Shown: piece by piece, positions 14,945 through 22,354 of the stretch
Layout of the letters: every line of letters begins with the position of its first letter
Numbering within the stretch: the first letter of the stretch is position 1
From: QHBQ01 sp038230695
GTDB taxonomy: Bacteria > Chloroflexota > Chloroflexia > QHBQ01
Direction: 5' to 3'
Assembly (NCBI GenBank): GCA_038230695.1
Contig: JBBRMT010000043.1
Span: 1-23,190 of the forward strand
Length of the DNA: 23,190 nucleotides
Made by a program: the position numbers and the translations under genes
Notes under the pieces: model-generated
Told to the model about the DNA's origin: nothing
Databases searched by the model: none
The model's input: the letters and a program-made list of their open reading frames with translations, nothing else

Positions 14945-16090
14945 TCATTTGCCCAGTAGTTGTCCGGCGATGACCATGCGCTGCACCTCGCTCGTGCCTT
15001 CGTAGATGCGGGTGATGCGGGCATCGCGGTAGATACGCTCGATGGCGTACTCCTTGACGTAGCCGTAACCACCATGTATCTGCAGAGCTTTGTCGGCGCA
15101 GCGGGTGGCGAGTTCGCTGGCGTACAGCTTCGCCATGCTCGCCTCTTTGGTGACTCGCTCGTGCTGGTCCTTCTCCACTGCAGCGCGATAGATGAGCATC
15201 CGTGCCGCCTCAATCTCGGTCGCCATGTCGGCCAGCATGAACTGAATGGCCTGGTAGTCGCTGATCGGGTGGCCGAACTGCTCGCGGGCGATCGCGTAGC
15301 GGGTTCCCTCATCCAGCGCCGCCTCGGCGATACCCAGCGCCTGCGCGGCGATGCCGATGCGCCCACCGTCGAGCAGTGACAGAGCCAGCTTCAGCCCGCT
15401 GCCCTCCGCGCCGATCATGTTGGCGGCTGGCACGCGGCAATCGGTGAAGATCAGCTGGGTGGTGTCGGAGGCACGCAGGCCCATCTTTTCTTCCTTGCGA
15501 CCCACGCTCAGGCCGGGGGTATCCTTCTCCACGATGAACGCGCTGATGCCGCGACTGGGCTTCACGCTCTTGTCGGTGACGGCAAAGACGAGGTAGAGGC
15601 CACCGCTCTTGCCGCTGCTAATCCAACTCTTGGTGCCGTTCAGCACGAAGTAAGTGCCGTCCGCAACTGCGGCTGTCCTCATACTGGCGGGGTCGCTGCC
15701 CGCGTGCGGTTCGCTGAGGGCGTAAGCGCCGATTAGCTCGCCGCTGGCGAGGTGGGGCAGATACTTGCGCTTCTGGGCTTCGTTGCCGCCACGCACGATC
15801 GCAGTGGAGACCAGCGAATTATGCACCGAGGTGATGGTGCCGACCGCAGGCATTACCTTGTTAATCTCCTCCAGCACCAGCACGTAGCTGAGGGTATCCA
15901 CGCCAATGCCGCCATACTCTTCAGGGATAATCAGGCCGAAGAAGCCGAGGTCGGCCATCGCCTTCATCTCCGCCAGCGGCAAATGCTGCTGCTCGTCGCA
16001 CTCTGCCGCCACCGGGCGCAGCTTCTCGTCAGCGAACTCGCGGGCGGTTTGCTGCAACATCTGTTGCTCTTCGGATAGGGTAAGGTTCAT
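14945..16090 (-). CDS. Acyl-CoA dehydrogenase (short-chain-like)
   Basis: This 381-aa FAD enzyme introduces a 2,3-double bond into acyl-CoA and passes electrons to ETF. The order is an N-terminal helical domain (1-120), a beta domain with ALSEPHAGSD (123-132) and NGTKSWISSG, and a C-terminal helical domain ending in RIYEGTSEVQR. E364 in the YEGT motif is at the position of the catalytic base of short- and medium-chain enzymes. The closest general resemblance is to butyryl/short-branched-chain dehydrogenases, but chain length cannot be assigned safely. The stop lies 2 bp from the hairpin repeat at 14924-14942. A TATAAT upstream (16145-16150) may be its promoter. A different dehydrogenase is encoded at 17217. 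Confidence 0.94.
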   Translation of the reverse strand: MNLTLSEEQQMLQQTAREFADEKLRPVAAECDEQQHLPLAEMKAMADLGFFGLIIPEEYGGIGVDTLSYVLVLEEINKVMPAVGTITSVHNSLVSTAIVRGGNEAQKRKYLPHLASGELIGAYALSEPHAGSDPASMRTAAVADGTYFVLNGTKSWISSGKSGGLYLVFAVTDKSVKPSRGISAFIVEKDTPGLSVGRKEEKMGLRASDTTQLIFTDCRVPAANMIGAEGSGLKLALSLLDGGRIGIAAQALGIAEAALDEGTRYAIAREQFGHPISDYQAIQFMLADMATEIEAARMLIYRAAVEKDQHERVTKEASMAKLYASELATRCADKALQIHGGYGYVKEYAIERIYRDARITRIYEGTSEVQRMVIAGQLLGK

Positions 16091-16144
16091 GGTATGCTCC
16101 TTCCGCTCGACGTTGAGCGGGTTAGTCTCTAAGTGCCTTATGAT

Positions 16145-16150
16145 ATTATA
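16145..16150 (-). promoter_or_regulatory. Possible -10 element for the acyl-CoA dehydrogenase gene
   Basis: The minus strand has TATAAT in an AT-rich patch about 55 bp upstream of the ATG at 16090. The -35 region is poor. It also lies just past the end of the hypothetical gene at 16157, so read-through from upstream is equally possible. Confidence 0.4.
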
Positions 16151-16156
16151 AAGTGT

Positions 16157-16615
16157 TCATCCTACTATCTTCGCGCCAGAGAAACCCCACAGAATTATCC
16201 AGAGACATATTGCGATTACACTTAGAGATAGGCCCATATAACCAGCAACGCTTTCGCGCTGGTGGCTAAATTCCTCTTGCAAAAGACAAATAACACCGCA
16301 TATAAAGGCTGCGCCTATGAGGATAATCCCTATCCAGCCCAAAAGTAGGGTTTGACCGTCGACAAATGGGTATCCAAGTGGTGTTAGGTTCCCTATATCA
16401 AGCACGAGCAGGATGGCTAGTGACAGCATACAAAGTAGCGAGGCAGCTCCCCAGGTCAGCTTGTGTTTGCCGCGCCCTTTGTTGCTAACCTGCTCACCAG
16501 AGGTAAGTGCAACATCAGAGTCTGCTTTTGTAGTAGGGCGAGTTATAGCCGTGCCCTGGCCTGGATGCGGCTGCAGTGGTTGCGGCACGTCTGTGATTTC
16601 CACTCGCTCGTCCAT
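16157..16615 (-). CDS. Hypothetical membrane protein
   Basis: I do not recognise this 152-aa protein. Residues 1-52 are hydrophilic (MDERVEITDVPQPLQPHPGQ at the start). Three probable membrane spans follow at ~54-72, ~90-112 and ~124-145, with short loops and a C-terminal GFSGAKIVG. Base composition is visibly less GC-rich than the flanking dehydrogenase genes, which may mean recent acquisition or weak codon selection. The start has AGAGG upstream but at long spacing, so it is moderately uncertain. Confidence 0.65.
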   Translation of the reverse strand: MDERVEITDVPQPLQPHPGQGTAITRPTTKADSDVALTSGEQVSNKGRGKHKLTWGAASLLCMLSLAILLVLDIGNLTPLGYPFVDGQTLLLGWIGIILIGAAFICGVICLLQEEFSHQRESVAGYMGLSLSVIAICLWIILWGFSGAKIVG

Positions 16616-16726
16616 GTGCGATGCCTCTGGGTGTATGCCATGCGCGCCTACGCCAATGTTGGTGATTGCGATGGGCGCTGATGGGCTGCAGTTTGGGCGA
16701 GTGCAACCCCCCCTACATCACGGCCT

Positions 16727-17188
16727 TTAACTATAGTTCGCTTTCGTCTCATGCCGCACGTATAGTGCAGTGCCAATCAGCGCCAGCAGGCTTAGGAAGA
16801 AGGCGAACAGTATCACCACCGCGAGGACACCTTGCCACGGCACTGCCGCATGGTCCATGTAGATAGAATGGACTGGCTCGACCGCGATGGGGCTGAGATG
16901 GCCGACCCCGACGAGCAATCCGGCTACCACGCCGACGAACAGCCAAAAGCCCGTCAGCAAGCGTCCGCGCATGGTGAGATAGAGTGGCGGCAGGATAAAC
17001 AGATAGCTAACCGCGCCCAGTACCCAGGTGTTGAGTGGCCCCACGATGGGCAAGACGTACTGGTGACCGCGAATCACGTGATCAATCAGATGCAGCCCGC
17101 CCATCACCGCTACGGTAACGATGCTGATTACAAGATAGCGCTGCAGTTGCGCCTGGGTGGATTGCTGCCGCGCGATTGCCTTTGCCAT
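16727..17188 (-). CDS. Hypothetical four-span membrane protein
   Basis: This 153-aa protein starts MAKAIARQQSTQAQLQRYLV and has four likely membrane spans (~20-40, 60-80, 90-108 and 128-148) with the pattern GGLHLIDHVIRGHQYVLPI between the first two. No family is recognised. I chose ATG 17188 because GGGGGA lies about 7 bp upstream. The longer frame up to 17398 runs back into the acyl-CoA dehydrogenase gene and is Arg/Ser-rich shadow sequence. It lies 28 bp downstream of the dehydrogenase stop and may be co-transcribed with it. Confidence 0.68.
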   Translation of the reverse strand: MAKAIARQQSTQAQLQRYLVISIVTVAVMGGLHLIDHVIRGHQYVLPIVGPLNTWVLGAVSYLFILPPLYLTMRGRLLTGFWLFVGVVAGLLVGVGHLSPIAVEPVHSIYMDHAAVPWQGVLAVVILFAFFLSLLALIGTALYVRHETKANYS

Positions 17189-17216
17189 AATCAAATCCCC
17201 CATCTGGTCGCCAATT

Positions 17217-18377
17217 TTATATATTCGACTTTGCCTCGCGCAACAGGTGGCGGGCGATGACGATGCGCTGGATCTCGCTGGTGCCTTCGCCGATCTCGGT
17301 GAGGCGCACATCGCGGTAGTAGCGCTCGACCGGCATCTCGGTGGTGTAACCCATACCGCCGTGGATCTGGATGGCCTGGTGGCAGGCCCGCTCGGCAACC
17401 TCGCTGGCGAACAGCTTGCCCATTGCCGCCGCCTTGCCGAACGGCTGGTGGGTGTCCTTCAGCCAGGCTGCCCGCCAGACCAGCAGCCGCGCCGCCTCAA
17501 GCTGGGTCGCCATGTCGGCCAGCTTGAACTGGATTGCCTGGAAGTTGCTGATCGGCTGGTTGAACTGGTGACGCTCCTGCGAATACTTCAGCGCCGCTTC
17601 GAGCGCGGCCTGGCCCAGCCCCACCGCCATTGCCCCGATGCTGATGCGCCCGCCGTCAAGGATGGCGAGGAACTGCTTGAAGCCCGCACCCTCCTTACCC
17701 AGCAGGTTCTCATAGGGGATGCGGCAATCCTGGAAGAACAGCGGCGAGGTAATCGAGGAGCGCAGGCCCATCTTGTCCTCATCCTTGCCCACAGTGTAGC
17801 CGGGGGTGCCGTTCTCCACGATGAAGCTGCTGATACCGCTGGATTCACCACTGCCCCGATCGGTGCGGGCGGTAATCACTGTAGTGCGGGCGACGCGCCC
17901 ATTGGTGCAGTATATCTTGCTGCCGTTAATCACCCATTCGTCACCGTCCAGCCGCGCCACGGTGCGCGTGCCGCCCGCATCGCTGCCCGCGCCCGGTTCG
18001 GTCAGCCCAAACGCGCCGAAGCCCTGGCCGCTGGCGAGCGGGGTGAGATATTTGTGCTTCTGCTCCTCGCTGCCAAAGTAGTAAATCGGGCCGCAGCCCA
18101 GCGAGATGTGCGCGGCCAGACCGAGCGCGAGTGAGCCGTCTGCTCGTGCAATCTCCTCGACGGTAATGGCGTAGGAGAGGGTATCGAAGCCTGCGCCGCC
18201 GTACTCTTCGGGATAAGGCACGCCCAGGAAGCCGAGTTCGCCCATCTGCTTCATGATTTCCAATGGGAACTCGTGGCTGTGGTCGCGTTCCTTTGCGCCG
18301 GGGGTGACAACCTCGTTGGCAAAGTCGCGCACCGCCTCGCGCAACGCCTTTTGTTCGTGGTTAAGTTCAAAATCCAT
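17217..18377 (-). CDS. Acyl-CoA dehydrogenase
   Basis: This second acyl-CoA dehydrogenase of the window has 386 aa, the usual size. Recognisable parts are LGVPYPEEYGGAGFDTLSY (51-69), GLTEPGAGSDAGGTRT for FAD/acyl binding, a beta domain with NGSKIYCTNG, and the C-terminal IHGGMGYTTEMPVER and EIGEGTSEIQR. E364 occupies the catalytic-base position. It probably transfers electrons to ETF; its acyl substrate is not known. It differs clearly from the 14945-16090 enzyme and is not a recent duplicate. AAGGAGG lies upstream at slightly long spacing (12 bp), and an extended -10 promoter is at 18514-18522. Confidence 0.93.
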   Translation of the reverse strand: MDFELNHEQKALREAVRDFANEVVTPGAKERDHSHEFPLEIMKQMGELGFLGVPYPEEYGGAGFDTLSYAITVEEIARADGSLALGLAAHISLGCGPIYYFGSEEQKHKYLTPLASGQGFGAFGLTEPGAGSDAGGTRTVARLDGDEWVINGSKIYCTNGRVARTTVITARTDRGSGESSGISSFIVENGTPGYTVGKDEDKMGLRSSITSPLFFQDCRIPYENLLGKEGAGFKQFLAILDGGRISIGAMAVGLGQAALEAALKYSQERHQFNQPISNFQAIQFKLADMATQLEAARLLVWRAAWLKDTHQPFGKAAAMGKLFASEVAERACHQAIQIHGGMGYTTEMPVERYYRDVRLTEIGEGTSEIQRIVIARHLLREAKSNI

Positions 18378-18513
18378 GGGGTAAAGATACCTCCTTGTAT
18401 CTCAGGAAATATAGAATGAAGAATGTAGAAGGAAGAATGGGGTTCGTAAGTGGTGCCGCATCGCGCCACCCCCACACCTATTGTACCCGCAATTCAGGCA
18501 CTTAGATAACGTT

Positions 18514-18522
18514 ATTATAGCA
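18514..18522 (-). promoter_or_regulatory. Extended -10 promoter of the acyl-CoA dehydrogenase gene
   Basis: The minus strand reads TGCTATAAT, a perfect extended -10 about 135 bp upstream of the ATG at 18377. The leader contains a purine-rich GAATGAAGAATG-type simple repeat (about 18414-18438). It faces away from the cyclase promoter at 18547-18575. Confidence 0.6.
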
Positions 18523-18546
18523 CAGGCGGGTGGGAAGCGTCGAGTC

Positions 18547-18575
18547 TTGACCTACTCATGTAGCTGATGTACAAT
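18547..18575 (+). promoter_or_regulatory. Sigma70-like promoter giving a probably leaderless cyclase mRNA
   Basis: TTGACC (18547-18552), a 17-bp spacer and TACAAT (18570-18575) form a near-consensus promoter. Transcription should start at about 18582-18584, at or next to the ATG at 18584. An in-frame TAG at 18578-18580 rules out a more upstream start, and no Shine-Dalgarno sequence fits. Confidence 0.7.
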
Positions 18576-18583
18576 CATAGCCT

Positions 18584-21500
18584 ATGGATGAAGAGCGCAG
18601 CCAACTAGAGCAGGCCATTGCCAACATCGAAACGCAGCGTAGCTCGCTGGGCGATGAAGTGGCCGACACTGCGCTGGGCGCAATGCGGGCGCGGCTGGCT
18701 GCGCTTACCGCCAGCGCGGCAGGTACGGAGACTACCTCCCAGCGCAAGCAGGTGACGGTGCTGTTTGCCGACCTATCTGGCTTCACCGCCATGTCCGAGG
18801 CGATGGATGCCGAGGAGGTCAGCGATATTGTCAACGACCTGTGGCGGCGGCTGGATGCGGTGATTATCGCGCGTGGCGGCACGATTGACAAGCATATTGG
18901 CGACGCGGTGATGGCCCTGTTCGGCACGCCCGCCGCCCACGAGGACGACCCGGAGTGCGCCGTCCGTGCCGCACTTGATATGCAGGAGGCGTTGGCCCGC
19001 TTCGAGCCGCCCCTTTCGCTGCGCGGCGAACTGAAGATGCGCATCGGCATCCACACCGGGCCGGTGCTGCTCTCACAGGTGGGAGGCAGCGCCGAGTATA
19101 CCGCGATTGGTGATACCGTCAACCTGGCCTCACGTTTGGAAGCGGCTGCGCCCCCTGGTGGGGTGCTGATATCTGCCGCCACCCAGCGGCAGGTGAGCGG
19201 CATCTTCGCCGCAGAGAAGCAGCCAGTCATCAATGTCAAGGGCAAGAGTGAGCCGGTCGAGACCTACATCGTAAGCGGCGAACAGCCCCGCTCGTTCCGC
19301 AACACCACTCGCGGGGTTGAGGGTATCGAAACCAGCATGGTAGGCCGCGATGCCGAATTGCGCCGCCTGCAAGACGAGTATCGGGCCGCGACCAGTGGCG
19401 ATGGGTTGCGGCTGGTCACGGTGGTGGCCGAGGCGGGCATGGGCAAGTCGCGCCTGCTGCACGAGTTCGGTCGCTGGCTGGAGCAACTGCCGGAGCAAGT
19501 CTGGCGCTTCAAGGCGCGGGCTGATCTACAGATGACCCGTCGCCCCTACTCGCTGATGCGTGACCTGCTGGCCGCCCGCTTTGGCATCCTCGACAGCGAC
19601 CCGATTGCCCTGGCGCGGCAGAAGCTGGAGCAGGGTATCGTCGGCTTCCTCGGCGCGGACAGTGAGGCCAAGGCCCACATCATCGGTTATCTTATTTTCA
19701 ACTTCTTCGCCGACAGCCCCCACCTGCGCGGGGTACGTGACGATGCCCGCCAGCTACACGACCGCGCCTTCCGCTATACCGCGCAGATGTTCGCGGCGGT
19801 GGCGACCCTCGGCCCGCTGGTGTTGCTGCTCGACGACATCCACTGGGCCGACGACGGTTCGCTGGATCTGGTCGAATATCTGGCGCAGCGGGGCCGCGAT
19901 CTGCCAATGCTGGTCGTCTGCCTGACCCGCCCGGCGCTGTTCGAGCGGCGGGCGGAGTGGGTAGCCCAGTTGCCCATCTACAGCCGCATTGACCTCGCCC
20001 CGCTGACCGAGGCGCAGAGCCGCGACCTGGTGGCCGACATTCTGCGGATGCTACCCACCGTGCCTGCCCACCTGCAAGACTTGATCGTGAAGGAAACTGA
20101 GGGCAACCCTTTCTACCTTGAAGAGCTAATCAAGGTGCTAATTTACGATGGCGTGATTATCAAGCATGATGACGAGTGGCAGGTGGCAACCGAGCGGCTA
20201 TCCGAGTTGCGGGTGCCGCCCACGCTCACCGCCGTGCTGCAAACCCGCCTCGATAGCCTCGCCCCCGCCGAGCGCGAGACCTTGCAGCAAGCGTCGGTGG
20301 TAGGGCGTACCTTTTGGGACAATGCAGTGCAGCGGCTGAACGCGGTGGCAGCACGCCCACGAGTCGCCCCTACCTTGCACCAGCTATGCAGCAAGGAACT
20401 GGTGTTTGAGCGCAGCGACTCGACCTTCTTCGACAGCCAGGAGTACAGCTTCAAGCACATCATCCTCTGGGATGTAACCTACGAGAGCGTGCTGAAGCGG
20501 AAGCGGCGCGTCTACCATGCTGAGGTGGCCGAGTGGCTGATTGAGCGTGGCGGCGAACGGGTGGATGAGTACGCGGGGCTGATTGGCGAACACTACGAAC
20601 ACGCCGACAAGCGCGAGGCGGCGGCTGGCTGGTATGCGCGGGCGGCAAAGCGGGCTAAGGATACCTATGCGCCGACTGCAGCGATTGGCTACTACCAGAA
20701 GGCGCTCGAACTGCTGCCCGCGTCGGCAGCTAATGGCAGCCAGCGGGTGCTGCTGTATGAGGGGCTGGCCGAGATGCTCTTGCAGCAGATGAATTACGTG
20801 CAGGCGAAGGATGCTTACCTGGCGATGAGCGCGATGGCAGCGGCGACGGGCGAGACCGCCAGCGAGGTTCACGCCTGGCTGGGGATGCTAACAGTGCAGG
20901 TCAACCTGGGCGATTATCACGGCGCACTTGCCAGCGCCACTCGCGCCGAAACGGTAGCACAGGCGACTGGCACACGGCTGGAGATGGCCCTATACGCCAA
21001 GGGCTGGGCCTTGTATCGGCTGGGCGAGATGGCGGCGGCGCGGGTGCTGGGCGATCAGGCGCTGGCCCTCAGCACGGCGGTGGATGACCAACTGGCGATT
21101 GGCCGCAGCCTGAACCTGCTGGGCGCGGTTCACGATGACCTGGGCAATCACAAACTTGCTGCCCACTATATGGAGCAGGCGGTCGAGCTGTACCGCCGCA
21201 TGGGGGCGCGTACGCGGCTGACCATCCTGCTCAACAATCTGGCCTCCAGCAAGATGCAGTCGGGCGATTACGCGGCGGCGATGCGGCTCTGCCAGGAGGC
21301 GGTGGCGATTGCCCACGAGGACGGCAACCGCAACGGCGAAATATCGTTCCTCAGCAGTCTGGCAGGCGCACAGGTTTACCTCAAGGACTACACTACCGCC
21401 GAGGCTAGTGCGCGTCAGGCGATAAGCATGGCGGGCGATGCCACCCTGTTCCTGCTGCCGGAAACGCACGGCTTCCTGGCGCTGGCGCTGCTGGGGCAGG

Positions 21501-21841
21501 GCAAGCTGGATGAGGCGCTGGTGGCGGCGCAAAGGTCGCTGGCGCTCAGTGGTGAACTGGCGGTCGAGGATTATCTGGGCCAGACCTGGCGGGTACTGGG
21601 CATGGTCGCGGCGCAGTTGCAATCTCCGCTGACGATTGGCCCCCGCCAGTGCAGCGCGGCAGTCTGCTTCGCCGAGAGCCTACACTACCTCACCGACGAG
21701 GGGATGAAGGGTGAGTACGCCCGCACCCTGCGCGAGTGGGCCAGCTACGAACTGGCCCACGGTGATAAGGAGCGCGGCGCGGCTATGGAGCAGCAAGCCC
21801 GCGACACCTACGCCGAACTGGGGATGAGGGCTGAGGACTGA
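18584..21841 (+). CDS. Class III adenylate cyclase-AAA ATPase-TPR multidomain regulator
   Basis: This 1085-aa protein has a short coiled coil (1-48), a class III cyclase domain (~53-235), an AAA/STAND-type ATPase (~250-560) and TPR-like repeats (~640-1050). The cyclase domain looks active: metal-binding D63 (LFADLSGF) and D107 (HIGDAVMALFG), substrate Lys K103, Thr at 173 (EYTAIGDTVNLASRL) and the transition-state pair N180/R184. The Lys/Thr specificity pair is that of class IIIb adenylyl cyclases, the group including bicarbonate-responsive soluble cyclases with a similar cyclase-ATPase-TPR layout. Walker A is VAEAGMGKSR, with Ala replacing the first Gly; Walker B is LVLLLDDIHWAD (412-423). 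It is probably cytoplasmic, making cAMP in response to a signal sensed by the ATPase/TPR part; the ligand is unknown. The translation probably begins leaderless. Confidence 0.92.
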   Translation: MDEERSQLEQAIANIETQRSSLGDEVADTALGAMRARLAALTASAAGTETTSQRKQVTVLFADLSGFTAMSEAMDAEEVSDIVNDLWRRLDAVIIARGGTIDKHIGDAVMALFGTPAAHEDDPECAVRAALDMQEALARFEPPLSLRGELKMRIGIHTGPVLLSQVGGSAEYTAIGDTVNLASRLEAAAPPGGVLISAATQRQVSGIFAAEKQPVINVKGKSEPVETYIVSGEQPRSFRNTTRGVEGIETSMVGRDAELRRLQDEYRAATSGDGLRLVTVVAEAGMGKSRLLHEFGRWLEQLPEQVWRFKARADLQMTRRPYSLMRDLLAARFGILDSDPIALARQKLEQGIVGFLGADSEAKAHIIGYLIFNFFADSPHLRGVRDDARQLHDRAFRYTAQMFAAVATLGPLVLLLDDIHWADDGSLDLVEYLAQRGRDLPMLVVCLTRPALFERRAEWVAQLPIYSRIDLAPLTEAQSRDLVADILRMLPTVPAHLQDLIVKETEGNPFYLEELIKVLIYDGVIIKHDDEWQVATERLSELRVPPTLTAVLQTRLDSLAPAERETLQQASVVGRTFWDNAVQRLNAVAARPRVAPTLHQLCSKELVFERSDSTFFDSQEYSFKHIILWDVTYESVLKRKRRVYHAEVAEWLIERGGERVDEYAGLIGEHYEHADKREAAAGWYARAAKRAKDTYAPTAAIGYYQKALELLPASAANGSQRVLLYEGLAEMLLQQMNYVQAKDAYLAMSAMAAATGETASEVHAWLGMLTVQVNLGDYHGALASATRAETVAQATGTRLEMALYAKGWALYRLGEMAAARVLGDQALALSTAVDDQLAIGRSLNLLGAVHDDLGNHKLAAHYMEQAVELYRRMGARTRLTILLNNLASSKMQSGDYAAAMRLCQEAVAIAHEDGNRNGEISFLSSLAGAQVYLKDYTTAEASARQAISMAGDATLFLLPETHGFLALALLGQGKLDEALVAAQRSLALSGELAVEDYLGQTWRVLGMVAAQLQSPLTIGPRQCSAAVCFAESLHYLTDEGMKGEYARTLREWASYELAHGDKERGAAMEQQARDTYAELGMRAED

Positions 21842-21845
21842 GACC

Positions 21846-22003
21846 GAGTGCTGAGTGCTGAGTCGCTTTTACCCCCTCTCCCCTGGCGGGGAGAGGGTTG
21901 GGTGAGGGCATCCGCTTTTACCCCTCTCCCAGCGGGAGAGGTTGGGTGAGGGCATCCGCTTTTACCCCTCTCCCAGCGGGAGAGGTTGGGTGAGGGAGAA
22001 TCT
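21846..22003. repeat. GAGTGCT heptamers followed by three CCTCTCCC palindrome units
   Basis: Two and a half GAGTGCT units (21846-21863) start 4 bp after the cyclase stop. Three units beginning CGCTTTTACCCC follow at 21864, 21913 and 21957, each with a CCTCTCCC...GGGAGAGG stem and a GTTGGGTGAGGG tail. The last two are a near-exact 44-bp tandem repeat. The stems could slow polymerase, but no T-tract follows. Confidence 0.88.
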
Positions 22004-22035
22004 TGCCATCTGCTAATGCTGGGAACAGCCCGCTA

Positions 22036-22106
22036 GCGGATTCGTGACAGCGGATAAACGGATGAGCCAACGGATTGTGACAACGGATAAACGGATAAAC
22101 GGATGG
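22036..22106. repeat. Short tandem repeats of ACGGATAA type
   Basis: Units of ACGGATAA or ACGGATGA/ACGGATTG recur about six times, with three in perfect tandem at 22083-22104. Degenerate ACGGAC versions appear at 22313-22350, directly before the NACHT gene. Function is unknown; they resemble simple-repeat spacers rather than an origin, as no DnaA boxes or replication gene are present. Confidence 0.7.
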
Positions 22107-22110
22107 GTGG

Positions 22111-22293
22111 TGTAGGGGCGCATGGCTGTGCGCCCTCGTGAAGCACGTCAATGCTTATCGGCGGCACCAATGTTGGGGTAGTGGCGAATCGCATACGCCC
22201 TCTCTCCCAGCGACAAGGCCAATCGTAACCGACAACGTTGACGTAGGGGCGCTTGGCTATGCGCCCTGCTGAAGCGTCATCAATGCCCGTCGC
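22111..22293. repeat. Two GTAGGGGCG hairpins with a shared TGAAGCG tail
   Basis: Hairpins at 22111-22136 (inner stem GCA/TGC) and 22242-22266 are each followed within a few bases by a tail related to TGAAGCGTNACAATGCCC (22139-22160 and 22270-22293). Together with 21846-22106 these fill the 513-bp gap 21842-22354, which holds no gene I can support. Confidence 0.8.
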
Positions 22294-22354
22294 AAGGCGA
22301 GAAACGCCAGCCAACGGACTGTTCAACGGACAAGCGGAATAAACGGACACAACC

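Noticed and set aside
17157..18134. A 325-codon plus-strand frame opposite the acyl-CoA dehydrogenase
   Set aside because: It is an antisense shadow; the minus frame encodes a complete dehydrogenase with all motifs.
22036..22106. ACGGATAA tandem units as plasmid-type iterons or an origin
   Set aside because: There is no replication initiator gene, DnaA box cluster or AT-rich unwinding region beside them; similar simple repeats occur elsewhere in the window.
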